This document shows positions 43,946 through 52,192 of a DNA stretch of 64,000 bases, in pieces. Each line of letters opens with the position of its first letter. Within the stretch, counting starts at the first letter, position 1. The stretch lies in assembly GCF_004153685.1 (NCBI RefSeq), contig NZ_SDQD01000001.1, positions 930,001-994,000 of the forward strand, written 5' to 3'. This DNA is from Pollutimonas harenae (GTDB lineage: Bacteria > Pseudomonadota > Gammaproteobacteria > Burkholderiales > Burkholderiaceae_B). The notes below the pieces were generated by a model. The model was not told where the DNA came from. It saw only the letters and a list, made by a program, of their open reading frames with translations, and ran no database searches. The position numbers and the translations under genes were made by a program.

Positions 43946-44900
43946 AGCGCCTCGGCGTATGCAGTGGGCTGCAATGGGCCCGTTCATCGCGTTGGCCATG
44001 GTGATGTTGGCAGGCGTGCTGCTGAACAGCAACTTTGCCACCGGGGCCAATATTGCGAATGTGATCACGCGAACGGCCTTTATTGCCATCATTGCGGTGG
44101 GTGCAACCTTCGTGATCTCGTCGCGATGCCTGGACTTGTCGGTCGGTTCGATGATGGCCTTCGTGACTGGGATCATGATCCTGACCATGAACCGGCTTGA
44201 ACCCTCAATGGGCGCAAATGCCATCTTTGTTGGTGCGCTTGTTGGCTTGCTGGTCGGAGCTGCCTGTGGTCTTCTGAATGGCTTGATTGTGACGATGGGC
44301 AAGATCGAACCCTTTATCGCCACGCTGGGCACCATGGGGATCTTTCGTGCGCTGATTACATGGATGTCCGACGGCGGCTCCATTCCGATAGACCGCGCAC
44401 TACGCGATCCCTATCGCCCCGTCTATTTTGGCGATGTACTGGGCGTTCCGGTGCCTGTGATCATTACCCTGGTGGTTGCGCTGGCTGGCGCTTTCATCTT
44501 GTATCGCACCAAATACGGACGCCGCTGCATGGCTGTCGGCTCAAACGCCGATGTGGCTCGCTTTTCGGGCGTATCGGTGATGAAGGTACGCACCATGGCC
44601 TTTGTGATTCAGGGCTTGTGCGTCGCCATCGCTGCGATTTGCTATATACCGCGGCTGGGCGCCGCGACACCGACAACCGGCCAGCTCTGGGAGCTGCAGG
44701 TGATCACTGCAGTGGTGATTGGTGGCACGCTGCTGCGTGGTGGCAGGGCACGAATTTGGGGAACCATTGCCGGCGCACTGCTCCTGGAAGTAATTGCCAA
44801 CCTCATGGTGCTGTCCAACATGGTTTCCGAGTACCTCGTTGCCGCAGTGCAAGGTGTAATCATCATCCTGGCCATGTTGGCCCATCGTTTTATCAAGTAG
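43911..44900 (+). CDS. Ribose-type sugar ABC transporter permease
   Basis: A 329-residue RbsC-family permease with about eight to ten membrane segments and the conserved FVISSRCLDLSVGSMMAF and NGLIVTMGKIEPFIATLGTM regions. ATG 43911 follows GGAGACAACA; earlier in-frame starts lie inside the ATPase gene. ATPase, permease and receptor are consecutive, and a single permease gene suggests a homodimeric channel. Confidence 0.93.
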   Translation: MTSATATIATVKAPRRMQWAAMGPFIALAMVMLAGVLLNSNFATGANIANVITRTAFIAIIAVGATFVISSRCLDLSVGSMMAFVTGIMILTMNRLEPSMGANAIFVGALVGLLVGAACGLLNGLIVTMGKIEPFIATLGTMGIFRALITWMSDGGSIPIDRALRDPYRPVYFGDVLGVPVPVIITLVVALAGAFILYRTKYGRRCMAVGSNADVARFSGVSVMKVRTMAFVIQGLCVAIAAICYIPRLGAATPTTGQLWELQVITAVVIGGTLLRGGRARIWGTIAGALLLEVIANLMVLSNMVSEYLVAAVQGVIIILAMLAHRFIK

Positions 44901-44967
44901 CGGCCACAAGGGGGGTGGACGTTTTTAAAAGGAGAGAATAAATGATAACCATAATCAGGAGAGAAAG

Positions 44968-45930
44968 ATGAAGACTCTAACGAAACGCGCGCTTGGCCTG
45001 CTGTCTGCGGTCAGCCTGGTGGCGCTCACTTCAACCGGCGCCCTGGCGCAAGAAAAAAAGACTATTGCAGTGTCCATCCCCGCCGCAACACACGGCTGGA
45101 CCGGAGGCGTTGTATATCACGCCGAGCAGGCAGAGAAAGAAATCGAGGCGGCATTTCCGAATATCGACGTCGTGGTGAAAACCTCACCCTCGGCTACGGC
45201 TCAAGTGTCGGCGCTGGAAGACCTGTCGGCCAGCCGAAATCTTGACGCGCTGGTTATCTTGCCTTTTACCTCGGAAGAGCTGACTGGGCCAGTCGAACAG
45301 GTGAAGGCGGGCGGCACCTTTATTGCAGTGGTTGATCGTGGCCTGACCGATCCGTCCATTCATGATCTGTATGTGGCCGGTGACAATATCGCCGTGGGCG
45401 CGAACACTGCAAAATGGCTGGCCGAGAAGCTGGGCAACGAAGGGAAAATCGTCGTCCTGCGCGGTATTCCGACCGTCATCGATGATGAGCGGATCAAAGG
45501 TTTTACCGATGTCATCAAGGGCACCAACATCGAGATCCTCGACATCCAGTACGCCAACTGGAACCAGGATCAGGCTTTTACCCTGATGCAGGATTATCTG
45601 GCCAAATATCCGAAGATCGATGCGGTCTGGGCCAACGATGATGACATGCTGTTGGGCGTGCTCGCGGCCATCAAGGACTCGGGTCGCACCGAAATCAAGT
45701 ATGCGCTGGGCGGAAACGGCATGAAGGATGTGATCGAGCTCGTCAAGGCGAAAGATCCCATGACACCCATCTCGACCCCTTATCCCCCTTCAATGATCAA
45801 GTCGGCCATCTATATGACGGCGGCGCAGTTTGCCGGACAGGCACCGATGCGTGGCAGCTTCAAACTGGATGCACCGCTGATCACCCCCGAGAACGCAGAT
45901 CAGTTCTATTTCCCAGACAGCCCATTCTAA
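44968..45930 (+). CDS. Ribose-type sugar ABC transporter substrate-binding protein
   Basis: A 320-residue periplasmic receptor of the RbsB family. The signal peptide MKTLTKRALGLLSAVSLVAL runs to TSTGALA, and the mature protein starts QEKKTIAVSIPAATHGW. The hinge and ligand segments VWANDDDMLLGVLAAIKDSG and ALGGNGMKDVIELV are typical. Placed last in the transporter operon, 67 bp after the permease. Ligand unknown. Confidence 0.93.
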   Translation: MKTLTKRALGLLSAVSLVALTSTGALAQEKKTIAVSIPAATHGWTGGVVYHAEQAEKEIEAAFPNIDVVVKTSPSATAQVSALEDLSASRNLDALVILPFTSEELTGPVEQVKAGGTFIAVVDRGLTDPSIHDLYVAGDNIAVGANTAKWLAEKLGNEGKIVVLRGIPTVIDDERIKGFTDVIKGTNIEILDIQYANWNQDQAFTLMQDYLAKYPKIDAVWANDDDMLLGVLAAIKDSGRTEIKYALGGNGMKDVIELVKAKDPMTPISTPYPPSMIKSAIYMTAAQFAGQAPMRGSFKLDAPLITPENADQFYFPDSPF

Positions 45931-45985
45931 TGGCAATCGGCCGGGCGATGAGCCCGGCTACTTTAACAGCCGACAGGAGGATTAT

Positions 45986-46573
45986 ATGAACGGCAAGAAG
46001 ATTCTTATGCTTTGCGGTGAGTTCACCGAAGAGTACGAAATTTATGTTTTTCAACAAGGAATGGAGGCCGTGGGCCACACCGTTCATGTTGTCTGCCCCG
46101 ACAAAAAGGCTGGCGAGATGATCCAGACGTCCTTGCACGACTTCGAGGGACACCAGACCTATATTGAGCGATTTGGGCACCTGGCCGAAATCAACAAGAC
46201 ATTCTCTGAGGTCAATCTGGAAGAATACGACGCCGTGTACTGCGCAGGTGGACGTGGACCGGAATACATCCGTACCGACAAGCGGATCCAGGCCATGGTG
46301 CGCCACTTCCACGAAACGGACAAGCCTATCTTCACCATCTGCCATGGCGTGCAAATCCTTGTTGCGGTCGACGGTGTCGTGCGCGGCAAGAAGGTAGCTG
46401 CGCTGGGCGCCTGCGAACCCGAGGTCATCCTGGCGGGCGGTACCTATATCGACGTGAAGCCGCATGAAGCCTATGTGGATGGCACCATGGTGTCAGCCAA
46501 GGGCTGGACGGGTCTGGCTGCCTTCATGCGTGAATGCATGAAAGTACTCGGGACGACGATTACACACTCCTGA
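45986..46573 (+). CDS. DJ-1/PfpI superfamily protein
   Basis: A 195-residue DJ-1/PfpI protein with a conserved nucleophile elbow FTICHGVQ (C119, H120), an acidic partner near E15/E16 (GEFTEEYE) and CAGGRGPEYIR (86-96). The superfamily includes glyoxalases, deglycases and amidohydrolases. It sits 55 bp after the sugar receptor gene behind CAGGAGGATTAT, so it likely belongs to the sugar/polyol operon, perhaps to detoxify reactive carbonyls made in the pathway. Confidence 0.9.
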   Translation: MNGKKILMLCGEFTEEYEIYVFQQGMEAVGHTVHVVCPDKKAGEMIQTSLHDFEGHQTYIERFGHLAEINKTFSEVNLEEYDAVYCAGGRGPEYIRTDKRIQAMVRHFHETDKPIFTICHGVQILVAVDGVVRGKKVAALGACEPEVILAGGTYIDVKPHEAYVDGTMVSAKGWTGLAAFMRECMKVLGTTITHS

Positions 46574-46612
46574 GCTTGAAAAGGCCAGTCGCAAAAAAAG
46601 GCCACCCGGTAT

Positions 46613-46666
46613 TGAACTGGCCCCCAAAAGATTGGATTAACGTCCAAATTTTTGGGGGCCAGTTCA
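46613..46666. mobile_element. Two facing IS-like terminal repeats (54-bp scar)
   Basis: A perfect 17-bp inverted repeat, TGAACTGGCCCCCAAAA (46613-46629) and its complement (46650-46666), encloses GATTGGATTAACGTCCAAAT, with an inner TTGGA/TCCAA pair. The ends resemble terminal repeats of IS3-family (IS150-like) elements from memory. No transposase and no target-site duplication are visible, so this is a scar, a miniature element or an end-to-end junction. It can also fold into a strong hairpin and may act as a terminator for the upstream operon. Confidence 0.55.
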
Positions 46667-46673
46667 GCAAAAA

Positions 46674-46871
46674 TTATTCGGGATGTTTAGTCGACGCCTG
46701 ATCAAGCGTATGCAAAGGCGAGGCTGGAACACCCGCCGTACGCAGCCTGGCTATCCAGGATTCGGTCGTGTCTTCCATAGGTCTCGATTGCACGATATCG
46801 CATGTAGCGTCGAAGTGGCTCACGCGATTACGATCGTAGGCTATGTCGGGATACACGTTGCAGAAAAGCAA
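46674..46871 (-). pseudogene. Fragment of a CaiB/BaiF-type (family III) CoA-transferase
   Basis: An open frame of 65 codons whose last 35 residues read like an internal/C-terminal stretch of family III CoA transferases (TTESWIARLRTAGVPASPLHT, then LDQA). The frame stops at 46674, only 7 bases from the inverted-repeat scar, where a full gene would continue for a hundred or more residues. There is no N-terminal CoA-transferase domain. It is best read as a remnant left by an insertion plus deletion. Confidence 0.6.
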
Positions 46872-46897
46872 AACGCCAACCCCGAAGGATTGGCGTT
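46866..46897 (-). terminator. Rho-independent terminator after tRNA-Thr
   Basis: AACGCCAA (46872-46879) pairs with TTGGCGTT (46890-46897) around a CCCCGAAGGA loop. On the minus strand the stem is followed by TTGCTTTTC, consistent with termination of the tRNA transcript. Confidence 0.7.
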
Positions 46898-46912
46898 AGT
46901 GCTTGAATATAC

Positions 46913-46988
46913 TGGTGCCGGTTAGAAGAGTCGAACTCCTGACCTTCGCATTACAAGTGCGCTGCTCTACCAACTGAGCTAAACCGGC
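46913..46988 (-). tRNA. tRNA-Thr (anticodon TGT)
   Basis: The minus strand reads GCCGGTTTAGCTCAGTTGGT..., with acceptor stem GCCGGTT/AACCGGC, D-arm AGCTC...GAGC, anticodon loop CTTGTAA (TGT, threonine), T-arm with GTTCGA and an encoded CCA end (46913-46915). Total 76 bases. The 3' end faces the accessory catabolic DNA. The 113 bp between it and the aldolase gene contain no gene. Confidence 0.95.
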
Positions 46989-47101
46989 GAACTCGTAATT
47001 CTACTAAAAAAATGAAAGGTTCGCTTGGACCCTGGTGGTTTGCTATGCTCAAGCTTCAGCGCCACCGGCCGGTGGTGCAAAACACATAATAAGGGCGAGT
47101 C

Positions 47102-47869
47102 ATGCAGCTTCCGGTCAATCACTTCAAACGGGCCATTACGTCGGGCCAGCATCAACTAGGTTTGTGGGTGTCGTCCTGCAGCCCTTACCTTGCCGAGGTC
47201 GTGGCCGGTTCCGGCTTTGACTGGCTGCTGTTCGATACCGAGCACGCCCCTAACGATCTTCCCACTGTGCTGGGTCAGCTTCAGGCGGCAGCATCGTACC
47301 CCGGGTCTTCGGTGGTACGTCCGAGCTGGAAGGATTCCGTGCAGCAGAAGCGCTATCTGGACATCGGGGCGCAGACCTTGCTGATTCCTTATGTGGAATC
47401 AGCCGAGGAGGCCGCCCAGGCGGTGGCCGGCATGCGCTACCCACCTAATGGCGTGCGCGGTGCCGGAGGCACCATGCGGGCCAGCAGCTTTGGGCGGATG
47501 TCGAATTATGCCCAGGCTTGCGAAGATGAGCTTTGCCTGTTGGTGCAAGTCGAAAGCAAGGCTGGGCTGGACAACCTTGAAGCCATTGCGTCGGTCGATG
47601 GGGTGGATGGGGTGTTTATTGGGCCGGCGGATCTCTCGGCCAGTCTTGGCCATTTGGGCAATGCCGGGCACCCAGAGGTGCAGTCGGCCATCGAAGACGC
47701 TATACGGCGTGTTCTTGCCTGCGGCAAGGCGCCTGGCATCCTGACGTTTGATGAGACGCAGGCTAAACGCTATATTGAGTTGGGAACCTTGTTTACGGCG
47801 GTAGGCATGGACATCGCCGTGTTGGCGCGCGCCACCGAGCAGTTGGCGGCGCGCTTCCGTACTACTTGA
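47102..47869 (+). CDS. HpaI/HpcH-family aldolase
   Basis: A 255-residue class II pyruvate aldolase of the 4-hydroxy-2-oxoheptanedioate type. Visible residues are H48 (FDTEHAPND), R73 (VVRPSWKD), metal ligand E151 (VQVESKAG) and D177 (FIGPADLSA). These enzymes cleave 4-hydroxy-2-oxo acids to pyruvate plus an aldehyde. It is single and co-directional with nothing; its last 8 bases overlap the convergent sspB gene. No hpa or other meta-cleavage genes are near, so the substrate is open. Confidence 0.9.
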   Translation: MQLPVNHFKRAITSGQHQLGLWVSSCSPYLAEVVAGSGFDWLLFDTEHAPNDLPTVLGQLQAAASYPGSSVVRPSWKDSVQQKRYLDIGAQTLLIPYVESAEEAAQAVAGMRYPPNGVRGAGGTMRASSFGRMSNYAQACEDELCLLVQVESKAGLDNLEAIASVDGVDGVFIGPADLSASLGHLGNAGHPEVQSAIEDAIRRVLACGKAPGILTFDETQAKRYIELGTLFTAVGMDIAVLARATEQLAARFRTT

Positions 47870-48323
47870 TCACTGTGAGTTTGGGCGGCTTCTTGGGTGA
47901 GCCGCCCTCAGGGGTAGCGGCAGTGCCGCGGTCAGAGACCGTTTCGAGGCTGATTTCGGTGGAGCCTGCCTCGTCGGTGCCTGCGGATTCGCCGCCAGGG
48001 TAGGGCTGCGAATCGACCACGTCAAAACCCATGCCTGCGCCGGTTTCGCGAGCGTAGATAGCGGACACCGCCCCGACGGGAACGAAGATCTGTTCGGTGA
48101 CGCCGCCGAAACGGGTCTGGAATTCGATGTATTCGTTGCCCAGGGTAAGGCCGTTGGTTGCCAAGGTGCCGATATTGAGCGTGATCTGGCCATCGTGGAT
48201 ATGTGCTGGTGGCACGACGGTGTTGGCATCAACGGTTACGACGATATGAGGCGTGTAACCGTTGTCGGTGCACCATTCGTGCAGGGCGCGTATCAGGTAA
48301 GGCTTGGTCGATGACTCTTGCAT
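47862..48323 (-). CDS. sspB: ClpXP protease specificity-enhancing factor SspB
   Basis: A 153-residue SspB: a compact N-terminal domain (KPYLIRALHEWCTDNGYTPH, then IVV) that binds ssrA-tagged proteins, then an acidic flexible tail and a C-terminal PPKLTVIK that docks on ClpX. It delivers ssrA-tagged substrates to ClpXP in the cytoplasm. It is downstream of sspA with a 6-bp gap, the usual order. The end overlaps the convergent aldolase gene. Confidence 0.95.
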   Translation of the reverse strand: MQESSTKPYLIRALHEWCTDNGYTPHIVVTVDANTVVPPAHIHDGQITLNIGTLATNGLTLGNEYIEFQTRFGGVTEQIFVPVGAVSAIYARETGAGMGFDVVDSQPYPGGESAGTDEAGSTEISLETVSDRGTAATPEGGSPKKPPKLTVIK

Positions 48324-48329
48324 GGTAGC

Positions 48330-48938
48330 TTAACGGCGCATGACTTTTTCGGAAGGGGTCAATGCTTCGATATAGGCGGGGCGCGAAAAAATGCGCTCTG
48401 CGTATTTCTGGATGGGTGCTGCGTTCTTGGGCAGCTCGATGCCGTAGTGGTCGAGGCGCCACAGCAATGGCGCAACAGCTACGTCCAGCATGGAGAACTC
48501 TTCACCCAGCATGTATTTGTTTTTTAACAGCAATGGAGCCAGCTGCGCAAGACGGTCGCGGATACTCTGGCGCGCCAAGTCTTGGGCCTTGGTGTCGGTC
48601 GCACTGCGGTCTTCGAGAGCCGATACGTGTACGAACAGCTCTTTTTCGAAGTTGTACAAAAACAGGCGGGTGCGGGCACGCATGACGGGGTCGGCCGGCA
48701 TGAGTTGCGGGTGCGGGAAGCGCTCGTCGATGTACTCGTTGATGATATTGGACTCGTACAAGACCAGGTCGCGCTCGACCAGGATAGGCACCTGGCCATA
48801 GGGATTCATGACCGCGATGTCTTCGGGCTTGTTGTACAGGTCGATATCGCGGATTTCAAAATCCATGCCTTTTTCAAACAACACAAACCGACAGCGTTGG
48901 GAGAACGGGCAGGTTGTTCCAGAATAGAGCACCATCAT
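48330..48938 (-). CDS. sspA: Stringent starvation protein A (GST-fold)
   Basis: A 202-residue glutathione-transferase-like protein that binds RNA polymerase and helps stress survival. The thioredoxin-like N-domain begins MMVLYSGTTCPFSQRCRFVL and contains NPYGQVPILVERDLVLYES; an all-helical C-domain follows. ATG 48938 is chosen because family N-termini start there and GGAA precedes it; ATG 48980 would add 14 unlike residues. It is followed by sspB. Confidence 0.93.
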   Translation of the reverse strand: MMVLYSGTTCPFSQRCRFVLFEKGMDFEIRDIDLYNKPEDIAVMNPYGQVPILVERDLVLYESNIINEYIDERFPHPQLMPADPVMRARTRLFLYNFEKELFVHVSALEDRSATDTKAQDLARQSIRDRLAQLAPLLLKNKYMLGEEFSMLDVAVAPLLWRLDHYGIELPKNAAPIQKYAERIFSRPAYIEALTPSEKVMRR

Positions 48939-48998
48939 GTTGCGAATTCCAATCGTAGAAATAAGAACAAGAGCGTGCATTAAAAAATGCCGCTCCGC

Positions 48999-49030
48999 AA
49001 AAAGCAGAGGCGTATGAGTTTACGCCTCTG
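48999..49030 (-). terminator. Rho-independent terminator of the petABC operon
   Basis: CAGAGGCGTA (49005-49014) and TACGCCTCTG (49021-49030) form a perfect 10-bp stem with a 6-base loop, followed on the minus strand by CTTTTTGCGG. It lies 59 bp after petC. A second 8-bp stem, CCGGTAGC/GCTACCGG, at 49033-49066 sits between it and petC. Confidence 0.8.
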
Positions 49031-49088
49031 GGCCGGTAGCCTGAACGAAGTGCCAGCAGCTACCGGGTGAGTAGTAGTTTATGCCAGT

Positions 49089-49937
49089 TTACTTGACATG
49101 CTTCCAGTATGCCGAATTCAGGCGCCATGCGACGATCAGGAAGATGAACAGGAACATCAGGACCCAGACGCCCATTTGCTTGCGCTCCTGCTGCATGGGT
49201 TCGGCCATCCAGCCCAGGAAGTTGCTGAGATCGGCAACCTGGTTGTCGAAGTCGGCAGCCATTTTGGGGTCGGGCGAAGTAAACACTGACGTGGTGCTAG
49301 CGCTGCCGCTGAAGTTTTGAAGGGCCTCGGTGGTGATTTCGGAGAAGCCCTGGCCGTCGTATTTGGCGGAGATGCGTTCCCATTGCAAGGAACCGTCTTC
49401 TTTTTCGGTTTCGTGCACGGTTACGTGCTCGAGTGAACGAGGACCTTGCAGCTGCCACAACACATTGGGCATGCCGACACTGGGAAACACCAGGTTGTTC
49501 CAGCCTGTGGTTTTGGAGGTGTCGCGGTAGAAAGAGCGCAAGAAGGTATAGACGTAATCAACGCCTGTTGGCCCCAGGTTGGTGGACTTGGCACGTGCAA
49601 TGACGGACAGGTCGGGCGGTGCGGCACCGAACCACTTCTTGGCGTCAGCCGGCGTCATGGCGATGTGCATGAGGTCGCCCACCTTGTCGGAGGTGAAAAG
49701 CAAATTCTTTTTAATTTGCTCTTCGGTCAGGCCGATCTCGGTGAGCTTGTTATAGCGCATGGAGTTGGCGCTATGACAGCCCAGGCAGTAATTGACGAAC
49801 AGTTTCGCACCGTTTTGCAATGCAGCCATGTCGTTGATGCGATCGGGCGCGGTGTCGAGCTTGTGACCACCGCTGGCGGCGAACGCAACCGCGCAGGTCA
49901 GTGATAAAGCAAGGGTGCCTAGCAGCTTTTTAATCAT
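49089..49937 (-). CDS. petC: Ubiquinol-cytochrome c reductase, cytochrome c1
   Basis: A 282-residue cytochrome c1 of the bc1 complex. The signal peptide MIKKLLGTLALSLTCAVAFA is followed by the haem c motif CLGCH (C51-H55); the likely methionine ligand lies in SVGMPNVLWQL, and a C-terminal membrane anchor is at MGVWVLMFLFIFLIVAW. It carries electrons from the Rieske centre to cytochrome c at the periplasmic face. ATG 49937 has GGA 6 bases upstream; ATG 49943 is the alternative. It is the last gene of petABC. Confidence 0.95.
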   Translation of the reverse strand: MIKKLLGTLALSLTCAVAFAASGGHKLDTAPDRINDMAALQNGAKLFVNYCLGCHSANSMRYNKLTEIGLTEEQIKKNLLFTSDKVGDLMHIAMTPADAKKWFGAAPPDLSVIARAKSTNLGPTGVDYVYTFLRSFYRDTSKTTGWNNLVFPSVGMPNVLWQLQGPRSLEHVTVHETEKEDGSLQWERISAKYDGQGFSEITTEALQNFSGSASTTSVFTSPDPKMAADFDNQVADLSNFLGWMAEPMQQERKQMGVWVLMFLFIFLIVAWRLNSAYWKHVK

Positions 49938-49963
49938 GATCATTCCGTAACGTATTGGTGGCC

Positions 49964-51352
49964 TTAATGAGCGTGAAACGTGACGCGGTCGGGAACTTGT
50001 TTGAAAGTACCCAGACGACTCCACACGGGCATCAGCAAGAAGAAGCCCAGGTAGATCAGCGTGCCGATTTGGCTCATGAGGTTGAAGGTGGGATTAGGTG
50101 CTTGCGTACCCAGATAACCCAACACCAGGAAGTTGACGATGAAGATGGCGTACAGATACTTGTGCCAGGTAGGACGGTAGCGTATGGACTTGACCGGCGA
50201 GTGGTCGAGCCACGGCAGGAAGAACAGGATGACGACCGCGCCACCCATGGCAACCACGCCCCAGAACTTGGCGTCGATGGTGCGCAGCGTGACGGCCACC
50301 AGAATCAGTACGACCGGTACGGCGATGCGCCAGATGCCTTTCAGATTGCCTTTGATGAACAAGGCAATGGCGGCCAGGAGGCTGGCGCCTGCCAGAACCC
50401 AGGTGAAGTCGGCGGTAATGGCACGCAGCATGGAATAGAACGGCGTGAAATACCAGACCGGCGCAATGTGCGGAGGTGTCTTCAGCGGATCGGCGGGGAT
50501 GAAGTTGTTGAACTCGAGAAAGTACCCACCCATTTCAGGCGCGAAGAAAATAATCGCGGCAAAGACGATGAGGAAGCCGGCCACGCCTACCAGGTCGTGC
50601 ACCGAGTAGTAGGGGTGGAACGGAATACCGTCGATGGGGCGACCGTAGCGGTCTTTGGGACCTTGCTTGATTTCGACGCCATCGGGGTTGTTGGAGCCCA
50701 CTTCATGCAGGGCAATGATGTGTGCAACGACCAGGCCGATAAGAACCAGTGGGATGGCGATGACGTGAAAGGCAAAGAAGCGGTTCAGCGTGGCATCGGA
50801 GACGACGTAGTCGCCGCGGATCCAGATGGCGAGCTCAGGGCCGATGAAAGGAATGGCCGAGAACAGGTTCACAATAACCTGCGCACCCCAGTAAGACATT
50901 TGACCCCAGGGCAGCAAATAACCCATGAAGGCTTCGCCCATCAGGCACAGGAAGATGGCGACGCCGAAGATCCAGACCAGCTCACGAGGCTTACGATACG
51001 AGCCGTAGAACAGGCCGCGCAGCATGTGCAGGTAGACCACCACGAAGAACATGGAGGCACCGGTGGAGTGCATGTAGCGGATGAGCCAGCCCCATGGCAC
51101 TTCGCGCATGATGTATTCGACGGAGTCGAATGCCAGCTTGCCATCGGGCTTGTAGTTCATGACCAGGAAAATACCGGTCACGATCTGAATGACCAGCACC
51201 AGCAGGGCCAGCGAGCCAAAGAAGTACCAAAAATTGAAATTTTTGGGCGCATAGTATTCGGACATATGCTCTTTGAACATGGTAGACAGCGGGAAGCGCC
51301 GGTCTATCCATCCCAAAAGTCCTGTCGTATCGACGGTTTTCTCGCCAGCCAT
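49964..51352 (-). CDS. petB: Ubiquinol-cytochrome c reductase, cytochrome b
   Basis: A 462-residue cytochrome b with eight or more membrane helices. Haem-binding histidines lie in IRYMHSTGASMFFVVVYLHM and FHVIAIPLVLIGLVVAHIIA. The quinol-site motif usually written PEWY reads PVWY (IAPVWYFTPFYSMLR), a variant known in beta- and gammaproteobacteria. It oxidises ubiquinol and reduces ubiquinone across the membrane. Located between petA and petC, with 72 bp to petA. Confidence 0.96.
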   Translation of the reverse strand: MAGEKTVDTTGLLGWIDRRFPLSTMFKEHMSEYYAPKNFNFWYFFGSLALLVLVIQIVTGIFLVMNYKPDGKLAFDSVEYIMREVPWGWLIRYMHSTGASMFFVVVYLHMLRGLFYGSYRKPRELVWIFGVAIFLCLMGEAFMGYLLPWGQMSYWGAQVIVNLFSAIPFIGPELAIWIRGDYVVSDATLNRFFAFHVIAIPLVLIGLVVAHIIALHEVGSNNPDGVEIKQGPKDRYGRPIDGIPFHPYYSVHDLVGVAGFLIVFAAIIFFAPEMGGYFLEFNNFIPADPLKTPPHIAPVWYFTPFYSMLRAITADFTWVLAGASLLAAIALFIKGNLKGIWRIAVPVVLILVAVTLRTIDAKFWGVVAMGGAVVILFFLPWLDHSPVKSIRYRPTWHKYLYAIFIVNFLVLGYLGTQAPNPTFNLMSQIGTLIYLGFFLLMPVWSRLGTFKQVPDRVTFHAH

Positions 51353-51424
51353 GAAACGGCTCCTTTTCTATCTTACGAGCGTATTACGGGTTCAGTTTAC
51401 GGGCATATGCTGCCCGCCTTGGCA

Positions 51425-52069
51425 TTAAGCCTTGTTGTTTTCGTCTACACCGATGGTGATGTGCGAGCCATCGGCAGAGAAAATATACGGAGGCACTTCG
51501 AGGTTGTCGGGCGCGGGTTTGTTGCTGTAGACGCGGCCGGCCAGGTCGAAGTAGGAACCGTGGCAAGGGCAAAAGAAACCGCCGGCCCAGTCGGACGGCA
51601 GGCCAGGTTGCGGGCCGGGTTCAAACGCAGGCGAGGGAGAGCAGCCCAGGTGGGTGCAGATGCCAACGCAGACGAAGAGCTCGGGCTCGCGTGAACGATA
51701 CTCGTTTTTGGCGAATTCGGGCGTGAAGCCGGGGCGATCGGACTGAGGATCGGCCAGTTCATTTTCGTGGGTTTTGAGACCGGCCAGCTGGGCATCGGTA
51801 CGATGCATGATCCAGACGGGTTTGCCGCGCCACTCAACCGTAATCATGTTGCCGGGAGCGATATTAGAGACATCGACTTCGACAGGGGCGCCAGCCGCAC
51901 GCGCTTTTTCTGACGGCGCGAAGGAACTGACGAAGGGAACCGCCGTGGCGACGCCCGCGGCGCCGCCGACGGCACAGGCTGAAGCTACCCAGAAACGGCG
52001 AGATGGATCTGGCGGCAGGTTGGGATCAACCGCGCCGGAATCATCAGGCGATGTCGTAATCTGACTCAT
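51425..52069 (-). CDS. petA: Ubiquinol-cytochrome c reductase, Rieske iron-sulfur subunit
   Basis: A 214-residue Rieske protein. After an N-terminal DPSRRFWVASACAVGGAAGV segment, which contains a twin-arginine and membrane anchor, the cluster-binding motifs are CTHLGC (C138, H140, C143) and CPCHGS (C167, C169, H170). The [2Fe-2S] cluster takes an electron from ubiquinol. AAGGATACTAGA precedes ATG 52069; ATG 52087 is possible. The twin-arginine suggests export by the Tat system encoded 3 kb away. The 123 bp to divergent mscL hold both promoters. Confidence 0.95.
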   Translation of the reverse strand: MSQITTSPDDSGAVDPNLPPDPSRRFWVASACAVGGAAGVATAVPFVSSFAPSEKARAAGAPVEVDVSNIAPGNMITVEWRGKPVWIMHRTDAQLAGLKTHENELADPQSDRPGFTPEFAKNEYRSREPELFVCVGICTHLGCSPSPAFEPGPQPGLPSDWAGGFFCPCHGSYFDLAGRVYSNKPAPDNLEVPPYIFSADGSHITIGVDENNKA

Positions 52070-52192
52070 TCTAGTATCCTTATTCATGCCCGCTAAGGGC
52101 ATACCAATCACTGATTTTTGCTATGTACTATATTTTCAACCGCGTATTATAGCGTTAGCCCGCTGACGGGTGTAACGACAAAGGAACATGAC

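Noticed and set aside
49955-51694. A 579-codon open frame on the plus strand opposite petB and petA
   Set aside because: It is the mirror of two well-conserved cytochrome bc1 genes in GC-rich DNA. Its translation is charged and low in pattern, with no start signal or family resemblance.
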